From contig NZ_FMWR01000002.1 of the NCBI RefSeq assembly GCF_900103085.1, forward strand, positions 124,001 to 188,000: a stretch of DNA of 64,000 bases, in the 5' to 3' direction. Each line of letters begins with the position of its first letter. Within the stretch, counting starts at the first letter, position 1. Below, in pieces: positions 51,261 through 60,191 of this stretch. This stretch comes from Gilliamella mensalis (lineage in GTDB: Bacteria > Pseudomonadota > Gammaproteobacteria > Enterobacterales > Orbaceae). A program made the position numbers and the translations under genes. Below the pieces are notes generated by a model. That model saw only the letters and a program-made list of their open reading frames with translations. It made no database searches and had not been told where the DNA came from.

Positions 51261-51845
51261 CTATGATTTTGGCGTAAATATTTTCAATAGGGAATTAATT
51301 GTCAGACGAAAATATGAATCATCTTGCAAACCCTTTGCGGAAATATAAGCGCCTTGCAAAGTGGATAGGATAAGTGTTACCGCCTCTAAAGGCGCAAGAG
51401 TATTAGCAATACTACCATCAGAAATACCCATTCTGATAAGGCTTTCTAACGTTTGTTTCATTGCCTCAAATCCGCGAGTAACCTCTGCGGCTAAATTGGG
51501 CTTTTCCATAATAGAACGATCCCGCGCCATTTGCCCCACTAAACAACCTCTATCTATATTACGAGGTTTTAATAGCAGATCTGCAAGTTTATTATAGGCA
51601 TTTTTATCGGTATTTAGCACTGCATTATTAATGCTTATTAATTGTTCTACATTATAGATTATGGCATGTAAAGCTAAATCTTCTTTACCATCGAAGTGAT
51701 GATAAAGGCTACCTTGCCCAACATCTGAGCATTCTAAAATGTCCTTAGGACTAGTATTCGCTAGGCCTTTTTCTAATAAGAGATCTGCCATTGCTAGAAT
51801 TAGCTTTTCTCTGGAATTTTGTTTCGCGTTTTTTTCGTTATTCAT
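51261..51845 (-). CDS. TetR/AcrR family transcriptional regulator
   Basis: A 194-residue repressor-type protein from ATG 51845 (six residues more if the ATG at 51863 is used). The N-terminal helix-turn-helix is clear: LILAMADLLLEKGLANTSPK and DVGQGSLYHHFDGKEDLALH, followed by an all-helical ligand domain with RGCLVGQMARD. Such proteins often control neighbouring aldehyde reductases. A 12-bp palindrome lies just upstream. On the minus strand TATAAT lies only five bases before ATG 51845, so the transcript could be short-leadered. Confidence 0.88.
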   Translation of the reverse strand: MNNEKNAKQNSREKLILAMADLLLEKGLANTSPKDILECSDVGQGSLYHHFDGKEDLALHAIIYNVEQLISINNAVLNTDKNAYNKLADLLLKPRNIDRGCLVGQMARDRSIMEKPNLAAEVTRGFEAMKQTLESLIRMGISDGSIANTLAPLEAVTLILSTLQGAYISAKGLQDDSYFRLTINSLLKIFTPKS

Positions 51846-51865
51846 TGTATTATAAGTGAACACAT

Positions 51866-51877
51866 CATCAGCTGATG
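51866..51877. promoter_or_regulatory. 12-bp palindrome upstream of tetR
   Basis: CATCAGCTGATG is a perfect palindrome placed about 20 bp upstream of the preferred tetR start and 18 bp downstream of the gap remnant stop. It is a candidate operator for the TetR protein. Its short length leaves chance as an alternative. Confidence 0.35.
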
Positions 51878-51895
51878 GTATGCTTCGTTAACCAA

Positions 51896-52703
51896 TTATC
51901 TAATTTGGATAATTGTATCCACTAAACGGTTCGAAAATCCCCATTCATCGTAGTACCAACTGACATGTTTGAGTAAGTTATCATCAATCACCTTAGTTAG
52001 CTTAGAATCAAAATAGAAGAGGCTGGATTGTGAATCATATCAGATGAAATAGCTTTATCCATTTTTTTTCGAGCTAGTGATTTCTTTGATAGTATCATTT
52101 ACTAATTATACTGTCACTTTTTTATCTAGATTTAACGTAAGGTCTATCATTGACCTGCAATTACAAGGACACGTACTGATTCCCCCCAATAATTTGCCTT
52201 TTAATTCAGGAGTCATAAAACCTGATTTAATTCCAAAATTCTCATGCAACACTTTAACCAAAGGCGCTAAACAATTTTTAGTACATGAAGCATTAGAAAT
52301 AATGTGGTGTCCATCTTTGTTATACAAGTAGTCATTAACGCTTTGTACAAGGGTTAAATCAACATTTTTTGCAGGTGTAGAAATAAGTTCTTTCTTATCG
52401 TTGGCTTCAAGATGAGCTTGTGCTTTTTTACCATCATTAAACACGCCTATTGATTCTAGTACCACATCAACTTGGTGTTTTTCCCAGAATAAATTCTCTG
52501 GATTAGATTCTTGATAGACTGCAATCTTTTATTACATCAATACTTTTAGCAAAACGGCTAAAATCTGTGTCAGATTTTAAAATATGAGCGAGTTGCTCAA
52601 TTGAACCCAGATCATTAATCGCAAAAATTTTGATATCGTGTAAACAATCCTGTAATGCGCGTACAAAACTACGCCCAAAACCATTAATTGCTACATTAGT
52701 CAT
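51896..52703 (-). pseudogene. Broken second glyceraldehyde-3-phosphate dehydrogenase (gap) gene
   Basis: The minus strand starts at ATG 52703 with MTNVAINGFGRSFVRALQDC and FAINDLGSIEQLAHILKSD, the GAPDH NAD domain. After a frameshift near 52500 it continues with VVLESIGVFNDGKKAQAHLE and NASCTKNCLAPLVKVLHENF, still with the catalytic cysteine. About 85 residues (from the HATTATQ region) are deleted between SGFMT and PELKGKL. Further frameshifts follow, then VSWYYDEWGFSNRLVDTI leads to the stop at 51896-51898. At least three lesions make it non-functional. A working gap gene must exist elsewhere. Confidence 0.88.
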
Positions 52704-52736
52704 TATTGTCTCCAATAAAATTAATAAAACTTAAAA

Positions 52737-52885
52737 ACATACCAATTAGTATTTTAATATAAAAGTAAACCGTTTACTAACTGAAATCAAAACAATTAAT
52801 ATCTATATATAAAAATTAAATTTATTTAAATTTACTTATATAAAAAACATGATACCATAAAACAGAAACATACTACTTGGTATGT
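52737..52885. promoter_or_regulatory. Three palindromic sites ahead of the MFS gene
   Basis: Between the gap remnant and the MFS gene lie a 15-bp perfect palindrome AGTAAACCGTTTACT (52764-52778), resembling LacI/GalR-type operators, and two related 18-bp imperfect palindromes of the form ACATAC-N6-GTATGT (52737-52754 with mismatches, 52868-52885 with exact arms). The last ends 21 bp before the MFS ATG, where a repressor would block transcription. The cognate regulators are not in the window. Confidence 0.5.
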
Positions 52886-52906
52886 AATTAGAATAAGGGG
52901 AAAAAA

Positions 52907-54115
52907 ATGGATAAAAAAAATAATTATCGTTGGTTTGTACTTGCAATTGGCGTTCTAGCACAAGCAACATTTGCCATGGGTTTTGCTGGCATTCCTATCA
53001 CCGGAATTTTAATGCGAGATGCCTATCATTTTTCATTATACGAGCTTAGTTTTGTTTTAGGTTCGATGGGATTAGGCGTTGCGGCTTCAGAAATACTTTG
53101 GGGGCTACTCACCGATAAACTAGGTGACAAAAAAGTTCTAATTCTCGGCTTATGGTCATCAGCGATAGTATATGCTTTAATCGCCATATCACTTACACCA
53201 GAGGCTTCACCTGGAGGTGTCAAGTATATACACTTGGGCGCAGCCCTAGCAATAACAGGGGCTTTCAGCGGTAGTATTAACTCATCATCAGGCAGAACAG
53301 TCATGTCATGGTTTGATGATAGTGAACGTGGATTTGCCATGAGTGTTCGCCAAACTGCAATCCCGGTTGGCGGAGCGATTGGTACAGGACTACTACCTTG
53401 GTTGACCTATTCATATGGTTTTGAACTGATGTTTACCGTGTTAGCCATCGCAGGCTTGAGCGTTGGTCTTGTGGTTGTGTTGTTTATCAACGCTAAACAT
53501 GCCGAATCAAAATATGTATCCAAATCAATGCTTACTATTCCCTCACCTCCCTCACCGCTGAAAAGTATTGAAGTCTGGAGAGTAGTTATGGCCGCGGGGT
53601 TTCTAACGGTACCTCAAATGGCAGTACTTACGTTTGGCGGTATCTATATGCGCGATATCCTACATATAGGTTTAACATCAATCTCTGTTATTCTCATTAG
53701 TGTGCAGATTGGCGGCGGAATACTCAGAATTTGGTCAGGCTACTATACAGACAGAAAAAAGAATCGTATCCCCTTATTAAAATACTACGCCATACTTGGC
53801 GGAATAGCCTCCTTGATGCTCTGTTTAATGGTAAATAATACATATATGGGGATTGTATTTGTTGTGCTAACTGGTTTATTTGGTCATGCATGGCATGGTA
53901 TTGCTTATACTGAGGTAGCAGTAAAAGCAGGTATTGAACGCGCAGGGACAGCCTTGGGTATGGTTGGTACTACCGTATTTATCACTTCGTTTCTAACCCC
54001 TATTATCATTGCTGGTATCGCCCATGGCTATGGGTGGAGTGCTGTGTGGTGCGCTGTAGCTATACTGACATTTATGACATTATTATGTTTTGTTTCATTC
54101 TCAAAAAAGAAATAA
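52907..54115 (+). CDS. MFS transporter, substrate unknown
   Basis: A 402-residue, 12-helix major facilitator. The loop between helices 2 and 3 is WGLLTDKLGDKKVLILG, a canonical MFS motif A, and NSSSGRTVMSWFDDSERGF and SVRQTAIPVGGAIGTG are typical of anion or organic-acid MFS members. AAGGGG precedes ATG 52907. It stands alone behind several palindromes, suggesting control by small-molecule-responsive repressors. I cannot name the substrate. Confidence 0.85.
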   Translation: MDKKNNYRWFVLAIGVLAQATFAMGFAGIPITGILMRDAYHFSLYELSFVLGSMGLGVAASEILWGLLTDKLGDKKVLILGLWSSAIVYALIAISLTPEASPGGVKYIHLGAALAITGAFSGSINSSSGRTVMSWFDDSERGFAMSVRQTAIPVGGAIGTGLLPWLTYSYGFELMFTVLAIAGLSVGLVVVLFINAKHAESKYVSKSMLTIPSPPSPLKSIEVWRVVMAAGFLTVPQMAVLTFGGIYMRDILHIGLTSISVILISVQIGGGILRIWSGYYTDRKKNRIPLLKYYAILGGIASLMLCLMVNNTYMGIVFVVLTGLFGHAWHGIAYTEVAVKAGIERAGTALGMVGTTVFITSFLTPIIIAGIAHGYGWSAVWCAVAILTFMTLLCFVSFSKKK

Positions 54116-54785
54116 ATCTTTAGCTTCTATTAATGAAATGAATGAAGGCTAAAGTTGTAACTATCCCCCTAAAATAGTACAGCAAAAAAAGTAGAAAATT
54201 CTCCATGATAAAAGTAAAAGAGGATTGAAACATGAAAACAGGCAGCATAATTTTCTACGTTAGTTGTGTGTACTAAAAATGGGGTATTTACACTCTGAAC
54301 CGATAGTTCGTTACGTTTTTCGATTCTCTTTTAAATCAATAATAAACCCGCTCTTGTAACATCACGCAGGTATTTGTCTTTTAAGATGGGAAAAAATCAT
54401 TATCAAAGGCTCGTCTAATTTGAACTTCAGTACTGTCGCGACCCTTATTCTTTTTTCATTTGAGGATTTAGCATTCAATTTTTTTTAATTTAAACTCAAG
54501 CCATTTTAAAGCAAACTTCGTAAACATTGTTGAATGTTTCCACTATTTCCTTCTTGGGTTCTACAGTGTCGTGCTTTGATAAACGAGGCTCTAAACCTCC
54601 TGCTAATTTTGCTTGAACCACTTCAATAAAAGCTACAAGCCTGTTTTAAATCTATTTCAGGGTAGCTGCTGAATGGCATACGGGTTTGTTTTCTCTTCCA
54701 AGAAAATCATAATAACCAATAATTGGTTTAACGTCTTTAAAATAAATGATTTGTGGACTCTAATGAACTTCTGTGAAAGTAAATT
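54116..54785. other. Non-coding, degenerate stretch
   Basis: About 670 bp without an intact gene. Near 54160-54245 ATCCCCCTAAAATAGTACA followed by an ATGAAAAC start has the look of an IS3-type left end with a broken orfA. Around 54420-54650 the minus strand carries scraps such as VQAKLAGGLEPRLSKHD and TVEPKKEIVETFNNVYEV, interrupted by stops, whose family I do not recognise. The region adjoins tRNA-Gly, a common insertion point. It is best read as remains of mobile DNA. Confidence 0.45.
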
Positions 54786-54861
<76 letters not shown>

Positions 54862-54892
54862 TTATTGAGGTACTTCGAAAGAAGTGGTGAGC

Positions 54893-54920
54893 ATTATACA
54901 AAAATTTTTGTATCTCGCAA
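54893..54920 (-). promoter_or_regulatory. Sigma-70 promoter of tRNA-Gly
   Basis: On the minus strand TTGCGA (54915-54920) and a consensus TATAAT (54893-54898) are separated by 16 bp. The -10 box lies 31 bp upstream of the tRNA 5' end, leaving a short leader as usual for tRNA genes. Confidence 0.7.
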
Positions 54921-54932
54921 CTATTTTTATTA

Positions 54933-55190
54933 TTATTTTTTATCTTTCCAACTAAGTGATTCAAAAACGCCAAATAAGAACAGGCGTAGTACTTTGAATT
55001 TGTCTTGTTGCTTTTCTTGCTTGGTCATAGTTGAGTGTAACATCCATGCTTGTAAACCATGAGTTACCACAAAGGCAATTAAGCCGATATTAGTCACCAC
55101 ATTGGCAGGTCGCGGATAAGGATGAATAAGGTTAAATACTAAAAACAACCATACCAATGCATACAATACTTTTCCTATAAATATGAACAT
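54933..55190 (-). CDS. yhhL: DUF1145 family membrane protein (YhhL)
   Basis: The 85 residues have two membrane segments (about 1-22 and 32-50), with GKVLYALVWLFLVFNLIHP and VTNIGLIAFVVTHGLQAWML, followed by a charged tail and LRLFLFGVFESL. This agrees with E. coli YhhL, which also follows rsmD. Its function is unknown. The start codon ATG at 55190 shares a base with the rsmD stop, indicating coupled translation. Confidence 0.85.
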   Translation of the reverse strand: MFIFIGKVLYALVWLFLVFNLIHPYPRPANVVTNIGLIAFVVTHGLQAWMLHSTMTKQEKQQDKFKVLRLFLFGVFESLSWKDKK

Positions 55191-55753
55191 TAATTACCTT
55201 CTCGTATAAATAGATAACTGTGAACTTGTCCGGCAGTTTTTTCGCGATGTAAATGCCAGTTAGATGGAATATAAGCAGTTAGATCATGATCTATTTCTGT
55301 TTCAATATAAATATAAGCTGACGGCTTTAGCCAGTTATTATTCTCAAGCTCGCTAACCGTTTTTGCCACCAGTGCTTGATGAAATGGTGGATCGATAAAT
55401 ACAATATCAAACTGTTTTACAGCAGGCTTGTTTAGCCACTGTAAAGTATCAATATGATAAATGTCGATTATGTCGCTAGCAATAAGCTGTTTATTTTTGT
55501 TAAGTAGTTGCGCAACTTGTTTATCTTTTTCAAGCAAGGTAACACTCCTTGCTCCTCGTGATGCGGCTTCAAAGCCTAATGATCCGCTACCAGAAAAACA
55601 GTCCAAACAACTACTATCGTGTATAACAGGCATTAACCAGTTGTATAGCGTTTCTTTGATACGATCTGTGGTTGGTCGCAATCCTTGCTTGTCAAGTACA
55701 GACAATTTACGTCCACGCCATTTTCCGCCAATAATTCTTATTGAACCATTCAT
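55190..55753 (-). CDS. rsmD: 16S rRNA m2G966 methyltransferase RsmD
   Basis: Methylates the 2-amino group of G966 in 16S rRNA. The 187 residues have IRIIGGKWRGRKLSV at the N-terminus, RPTTDRIKETLYNWL, the SAM-binding DCFSGSGSLGFEAASRGA and the catalytic tetrapeptide in IVFIDPPFH. It is 13 bp downstream of mrcA and coupled to yhhL. The ftsY gene that follows rsmD in E. coli is absent here. Confidence 0.95.
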   Translation of the reverse strand: MNGSIRIIGGKWRGRKLSVLDKQGLRPTTDRIKETLYNWLMPVIHDSSCLDCFSGSGSLGFEAASRGARSVTLLEKDKQVAQLLNKNKQLIASDIIDIYHIDTLQWLNKPAVKQFDIVFIDPPFHQALVAKTVSELENNNWLKPSAYIYIETEIDHDLTAYIPSNWHLHREKTAGQVHSYLFIREGN

Positions 55754-55766
55754 TTTAAATCCTTTG

Positions 55767-58307
55767 TTAGAATAGCTCAGAAGTATTACCTTCTGAATCT
55801 GTTACTCTCGTGCCAACTTCTTGGGTTGCATAAGTCGTTGGTTCGGTACCTTTTATAAAGTACTCTGACATAGTTCTAGAGCCAGGTTGAGGTAATAATC
55901 CTGTTTTTTGATCGATAGTGACAGAAATTACATTTTGTGGTTTTACATCTTCTACTACCGGCACATCTTTTAAAGCAACTTTCATATAATCAACCCACAC
56001 TGGGTTTGCAGTTACAGCTCCTGCTTCGGCTCGGACAGTTCGACCTAAGTCACGGCGGTGATCGTCAAATCCCATCCAAACGGTCGTGACAATGTTGCCA
56101 CCAAATCCAGAAAACCAAACATCTTTAGATGAGTTAGTTGTCCCTGTTTTACCTCCGACATCTTTTCTACCCAATACTTTTGCTCGCCATGCAGTACCCT
56201 GCCAATCTGAGCCACCAAATACGATAGATCGAAGACCATCTTTCATAATAAATGCAATACCACTATTTACCGTATGTGGTGCGTATTTTGGTGTGACATC
56301 AGTGACTTTATTAGCAGTGTCGATATTAGGTAAGACTAAATTATCATCTACTCTTAAGTTTGCTTGTTCAGGCTCTTCATTACCCGTTTCATTTAATTCA
56401 TTTTCAACATTAGCAAGAGATACTGGTATTGATTCAACCATAGCGTCATTATCAGCACAATTGTGACACGCAATCAAAGGTTGATGCTGATAAATAACCC
56501 CTTTACCATTATTGTCCTCAATTTTTTCAATCAAATATGGAGAAATTAAATAACCACCATTGGTAATGACTGCGTAGGCTCTTGCCACTTGCAATGGCGT
56601 AAACGAAGCGGAGCCTAAAGCTAACGATTCGTTATGTGAAATATTTTCTTTAGGAAACCCAAAACGTTCTAAATACTCTGCCGCATAATCTATACCAACT
56701 GCACGCAAAGCCCTTACCATCATAACATTTTTAGACATTCCCAGCCCTATTCTTAAACGTAATGGCCCTGCATAGATAGGTGGTGAGTTTTTTGGTCGCC
56801 ATGTTGCACTACCTGCAGAACGGACAATAGGTGCATCATTAAGCAGAGTTGCCATCGTTAAGCCTTGCTCTAAAGTGGCGGTGTAAATAAATGGCTTAAT
56901 GTTAGATCCTAACTGTCGAAGTGCCTGAGTTGCTCGATTAAACTTACTCAAATTAAAATCATAACCGCCCACAATCGCTTTGATTGCCCCATTGTCTGAA
57001 TCAAGTGATACAAGTGCAGCATTTACCGCTGGAATTTGCGCTAATTCCCAATCTGTATCTGACTTTTTCACCCAAATTAGTTGCCCTGATTTGAGGGTAT
57101 CAGATACTTTTTTTGGGTAAGCACCTTGTCTTGTATCACTAATAAATGGACGAGCCCATTTCATGTTTTGATAGTCAATGGTAATATTACTTTTATCAGA
57201 TAATACCGCTGTAGCTTCTTTATCTGAAGATGTCATAACTACAGCTGGGCACATGCCGCTATAGCATATATATTTACTAAGGGTCTGCTGGATCTGTTCA
57301 AAATTCCACGGCATTTCATTCGCTTGCCATAATACTTTTTCAGCACCACGATAACCATGCCTAATATCATAATCAATAATATGCTTTTGCACAGCTTCTT
57401 TAGCTGCTATTTGATCTGTTTTCGAAATAGTAGTATAGACTTTATAACCATCTGTATAGGCATTTTCTCCAAATTTATCAAACATAAATTGACGTGCCAT
57501 CTCTGCAACATAAGGAGCTGAAAATTCAATTTGTGGTGCATGATAACTTGTTCCAAGTGCTTTAATAATTGCAGCATTATATTCAGCTTGAGTAATGTAG
57601 GATTGATCTAACATACGTCCTAATACCCAATTACGTCTAATTAATGCGCGATCTGGATGAGTAATTGGGTTGAAGGCGGATGGTGCATTTGGTAAACCAG
57701 CTAATAAAGCCGCTTCATCAACCGTTAACTGTTCAGGGGTTTTACCAAAAAAAGTATAAGATGCTGCTGCAACGCCATATGCTCGAGAGCCGAAGTTAAT
57801 CATATTAAGGTACAGTGCCATAATTTCTTCTTTAGATAGCTCTTTTTCCATTCGGATAGCCAAAATCATTTCTTTGACTTTACGTGTGATGCTTTTTTCG
57901 GGTGTTAAAAAAAAGTTCTTAGCAACTTGTTGAGTGATGGTACTACCACCTTGAGAAAATCCTTTCTGTTTTAAACCAATATACATCGCTCGAACAATAC
58001 CAATTGGGTCGATGCCGAAATGTTCATGAAAACGGGCATCCTCAGTTGCAATAACTGCGTTAACAACCATTGGTGGCATTTCGTTATATTTTAGTGGTGT
58101 TCTACGCCGTTCACCAAAAATAGCAATTAACTCACCATCTTTACTTAATACTTGCATTGGTGTTTGTAATCTAACATCTTTTAATGTAGCAACATCGGGT
58201 AGATCTTTTGAATAATAAGCATAACCTGCAATACCAATAGCTAAAGCACTAAGAAATAAACCGATGAATAATTTTAGAATAAATTTTAACACTCTAATTA
58301 ATATCAC
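55767..58307 (-). CDS. mrcA: Penicillin-binding protein 1A (bifunctional)
   Basis: Polymerises and cross-links peptidoglycan at the inner membrane. The 846 residues (E. coli 850) comprise an N-terminal membrane anchor (about 7-30), the glycosyltransferase domain with ATEDARFHEHFGID and QGGSTITQQVAKNFF, and the transpeptidase domain with SNIK (in QLGSNIKPFIYT), SKN (in GMSKNVMMVRAL) and KTGTTNSSKDVW. The C-terminal part EYFIKGTEPTTYATQEVGT matches PBP1a rather than PBP1b. In E. coli it adjoins the hof genes divergently; here ygfX, tusA and yigL intervene. Confidence 0.96.
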   Translation of the reverse strand: MILIRVLKFILKLFIGLFLSALAIGIAGYAYYSKDLPDVATLKDVRLQTPMQVLSKDGELIAIFGERRRTPLKYNEMPPMVVNAVIATEDARFHEHFGIDPIGIVRAMYIGLKQKGFSQGGSTITQQVAKNFFLTPEKSITRKVKEMILAIRMEKELSKEEIMALYLNMINFGSRAYGVAAASYTFFGKTPEQLTVDEAALLAGLPNAPSAFNPITHPDRALIRRNWVLGRMLDQSYITQAEYNAAIIKALGTSYHAPQIEFSAPYVAEMARQFMFDKFGENAYTDGYKVYTTISKTDQIAAKEAVQKHIIDYDIRHGYRGAEKVLWQANEMPWNFEQIQQTLSKYICYSGMCPAVVMTSSDKEATAVLSDKSNITIDYQNMKWARPFISDTRQGAYPKKVSDTLKSGQLIWVKKSDTDWELAQIPAVNAALVSLDSDNGAIKAIVGGYDFNLSKFNRATQALRQLGSNIKPFIYTATLEQGLTMATLLNDAPIVRSAGSATWRPKNSPPIYAGPLRLRIGLGMSKNVMMVRALRAVGIDYAAEYLERFGFPKENISHNESLALGSASFTPLQVARAYAVITNGGYLISPYLIEKIEDNNGKGVIYQHQPLIACHNCADNDAMVESIPVSLANVENELNETGNEEPEQANLRVDDNLVLPNIDTANKVTDVTPKYAPHTVNSGIAFIMKDGLRSIVFGGSDWQGTAWRAKVLGRKDVGGKTGTTNSSKDVWFSGFGGNIVTTVWMGFDDHRRDLGRTVRAEAGAVTANPVWVDYMKVALKDVPVVEDVKPQNVISVTIDQKTGLLPQPGSRTMSEYFIKGTEPTTYATQEVGTRVTDSEGNTSELF

Positions 58308-58555
58308 AAATTCTTCCTATCTAAATTTTTAAGGCAAAAATAATGGCATCAGAGTTATCTCTGCGCCACATTTAGTAAACCAGTGTTTAGGTAAAGATCT
58401 TCACATTGACATAAAAGGAAAATGCTAACGATTGATCTCTCATCCATTAAAATATACTGTAATTGTGTGCATTATCTCCCATCTTTATCCTTATTTTAAG
58501 CAATTTTTAACAAATTCATGAAATAATTCCATTTTAACTAAGTAGAGTAAGCATT

Positions 58556-58960
58556 ATGTGGAGCATAAAACTTAGAATATCAAAGTTGCAATTACTAATT
58601 TCAACCTTTTTTTATTTAATATTAATGGTACTTTGTTTAATTATGTTTGCTGACACCACCCTAAATAGTTATACCTTTGTTATTATCTTATTATTAATAA
58701 TACAATGGTGGCGCAGTTTGTGTTATTTCAAAACCATTAAAGACGAGTTTGCGTTATTTCACTGTATCAATCAAATATATTGGCACAAACAACGTTGGTA
58801 CTTAATGCATAAGCCATTAATATTTCGTTATGTAGTTATGTTGAATTTAAAATCCCGACACGATGGCAAACATTGTACGCTTTTGTTAATGGTTGATAGT
58901 TTTCAACCTAATGATTGGCGAACATTACGTTTTTACTTAAAGCAAATTGAATTAATTTAA
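58556..58960 (+). CDS. ygfX: YgfX/CptA family protein
   Basis: The 134 residues (E. coli YgfX 135) have two membrane segments (about 13-32 and 38-55) and a C-terminal soluble part, with WHKQRWYLMHKPLIFRYVVM and LMVDSFQPNDWRTLRFYL matching the family pattern. YgfX normally follows the flavinylation factor gene sdhE (ygfY) and has been described both as an inhibitor of cytoskeleton proteins and as a membrane partner of SdhE. No sdhE-like frame exists in the 248 bp upstream. The assignment rests on moderate similarity. Confidence 0.75.
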   Translation: MWSIKLRISKLQLLISTFFYLILMVLCLIMFADTTLNSYTFVIILLLIIQWWRSLCYFKTIKDEFALFHCINQIYWHKQRWYLMHKPLIFRYVVMLNLKSRHDGKHCTLLLMVDSFQPNDWRTLRFYLKQIELI

Positions 58961-59006
58961 TATACACACCCTCTTTCTTGAAATTGCTTGTAAAAAAGTT
59001 GTTAGA

Positions 59007-59243
59007 CTAATGGGATTTTTTAATCCAATACTGATAGGGTTGGGATTCTATTTGCGACGACAGTAATTCGTGATCCATATGGCGACAAAAGCTAGGAACA
59101 TCACGAGTAGTTGCAAAATCATCAGCGATTACATAAAGAATTTGCCCGATAGCTAGTTCTCTGATCGTTTTTCTGATCAACATAATAGGTTCGGGGCAAC
59201 GCAATCCAAGCGTATTGAGTTCTTTGTCGATAGTTATGTTCAT
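59007..59243 (-). CDS. tusA: Sulfur carrier protein TusA
   Basis: TusA takes persulfide from IscS and hands it to TusBCD for 2-thiouridine in tRNA wobble positions. The 78-residue protein has [18 protein letters not shown] with the family CPxP motif and sulfur-carrying cysteine. [16 protein letters not shown] is conserved as well. It is 21 bp downstream of yigL on the same strand and convergent with ygfX. Confidence 0.94.
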   Translation of the reverse strand: MNITIDKELNTLGLRCPEPIMLIRKTIRELAIGQILYVIADDFATTRDVPSFCRHMDHELLSSQIESQPYQYWIKKSH

Positions 59244-59263
59244 TTTTTCAATATATTTGTTAA

Positions 59264-60067
59264 TTATAAGAATAGTTTACTTAAATAATGTGGTACTGCA
59301 TCTTCAGCATTTGATCCAATCACCTCTAATTCTGGCAACAATGCCTTTAACTCTGAGCTACCGTTTTGCATTATACAACCTTTACCTGCAGCTTTTAGCA
59401 TTTCATAGTCATTCATACCATCACCAAAAGCAATACTCTCTTTTAAACTGTAACCTAATTTTTCAACCACTTTTTTTAATGCACTGCCTTTAGACACATT
59501 TTCGGCCATCACTTCTAGGCAATTTAAAGTAGAAAAAGCGACGCTAATTTTATTGCCAAATTTTGCATCTAGTCGATTTTTTAGCTGAACCAGATGTGGA
59601 TAAAGAGCATTATCTGTAGTAGTAAAATAAATTTTGGCTATATCATTGTTATCAAAGTCAAGTGGATTAAATAACTGATAAGTAAACTGTGTGTCTCGAT
59701 AAAATTCTAATGAAAAGGTATCTTCTTTATTAATTAACCACTCGTCACCACGATATAAATGAGTATAAACTAAGGAATCTTCCATACTCATTTTAGCTAT
59801 TTCACTTGCAAGTGATGGTTCAATACTTTGACTAAAAACTAAATGACCTTCACTATCATGCACCCTAGCACCATTTGACGTTATCATAAAAGCATCAATT
59901 TCCATATTTTCTCGCATTTGAGCAACATCAATGTGATGCCTGCCAGTTGCAAAAACAAAATGAATGCCCTTGTTACGAAGCGCTTGAAGGACTTGTTTAG
60001 TATAAGGTGATAAGCTATGTTCGGGAGTTAATAAAGTGCCGTCTAAATCAGAAGCAACAACATGCAT
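59264..60067 (-). CDS. yigL: HAD-superfamily phosphatase YigL
   Basis: The 267 residues have the Cof-type HAD layout: [12 protein letters not shown] (nucleophile Asp near residue 7), [24 protein letters not shown], a C2 cap and [19 protein letters not shown]. The sequence follows E. coli YigL (266) closely, including [17 protein letters not shown] and [12 protein letters not shown]. YigL dephosphorylates pyridoxal phosphate and sugar phosphates and in E. coli has a role in sugar-phosphate stress. It precedes tusA. Confidence 0.93.
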   Translation of the reverse strand: MHVVASDLDGTLLTPEHSLSPYTKQVLQALRNKGIHFVFATGRHHIDVAQMRENMEIDAFMITSNGARVHDSEGHLVFSQSIEPSLASEIAKMSMEDSLVYTHLYRGDEWLINKEDTFSLEFYRDTQFTYQLFNPLDFDNNDIAKIYFTTTDNALYPHLVQLKNRLDAKFGNKISVAFSTLNCLEVMAENVSKGSALKKVVEKLGYSLKESIAFGDGMNDYEMLKAAGKGCIMQNGSSELKALLPELEVIGSNAEDAVPHYLSKLFL

Positions 60068-60191
60068 AATATTCTCTACTTTTATAATAAATGGTAATAA
60101 TAATGACTAATATAATATTCTTTAAAACAATCATTACTTATCAAAGCCAAGGCTAAAACAAGTTGAAAATATGATACAACTCCATTAGCAT

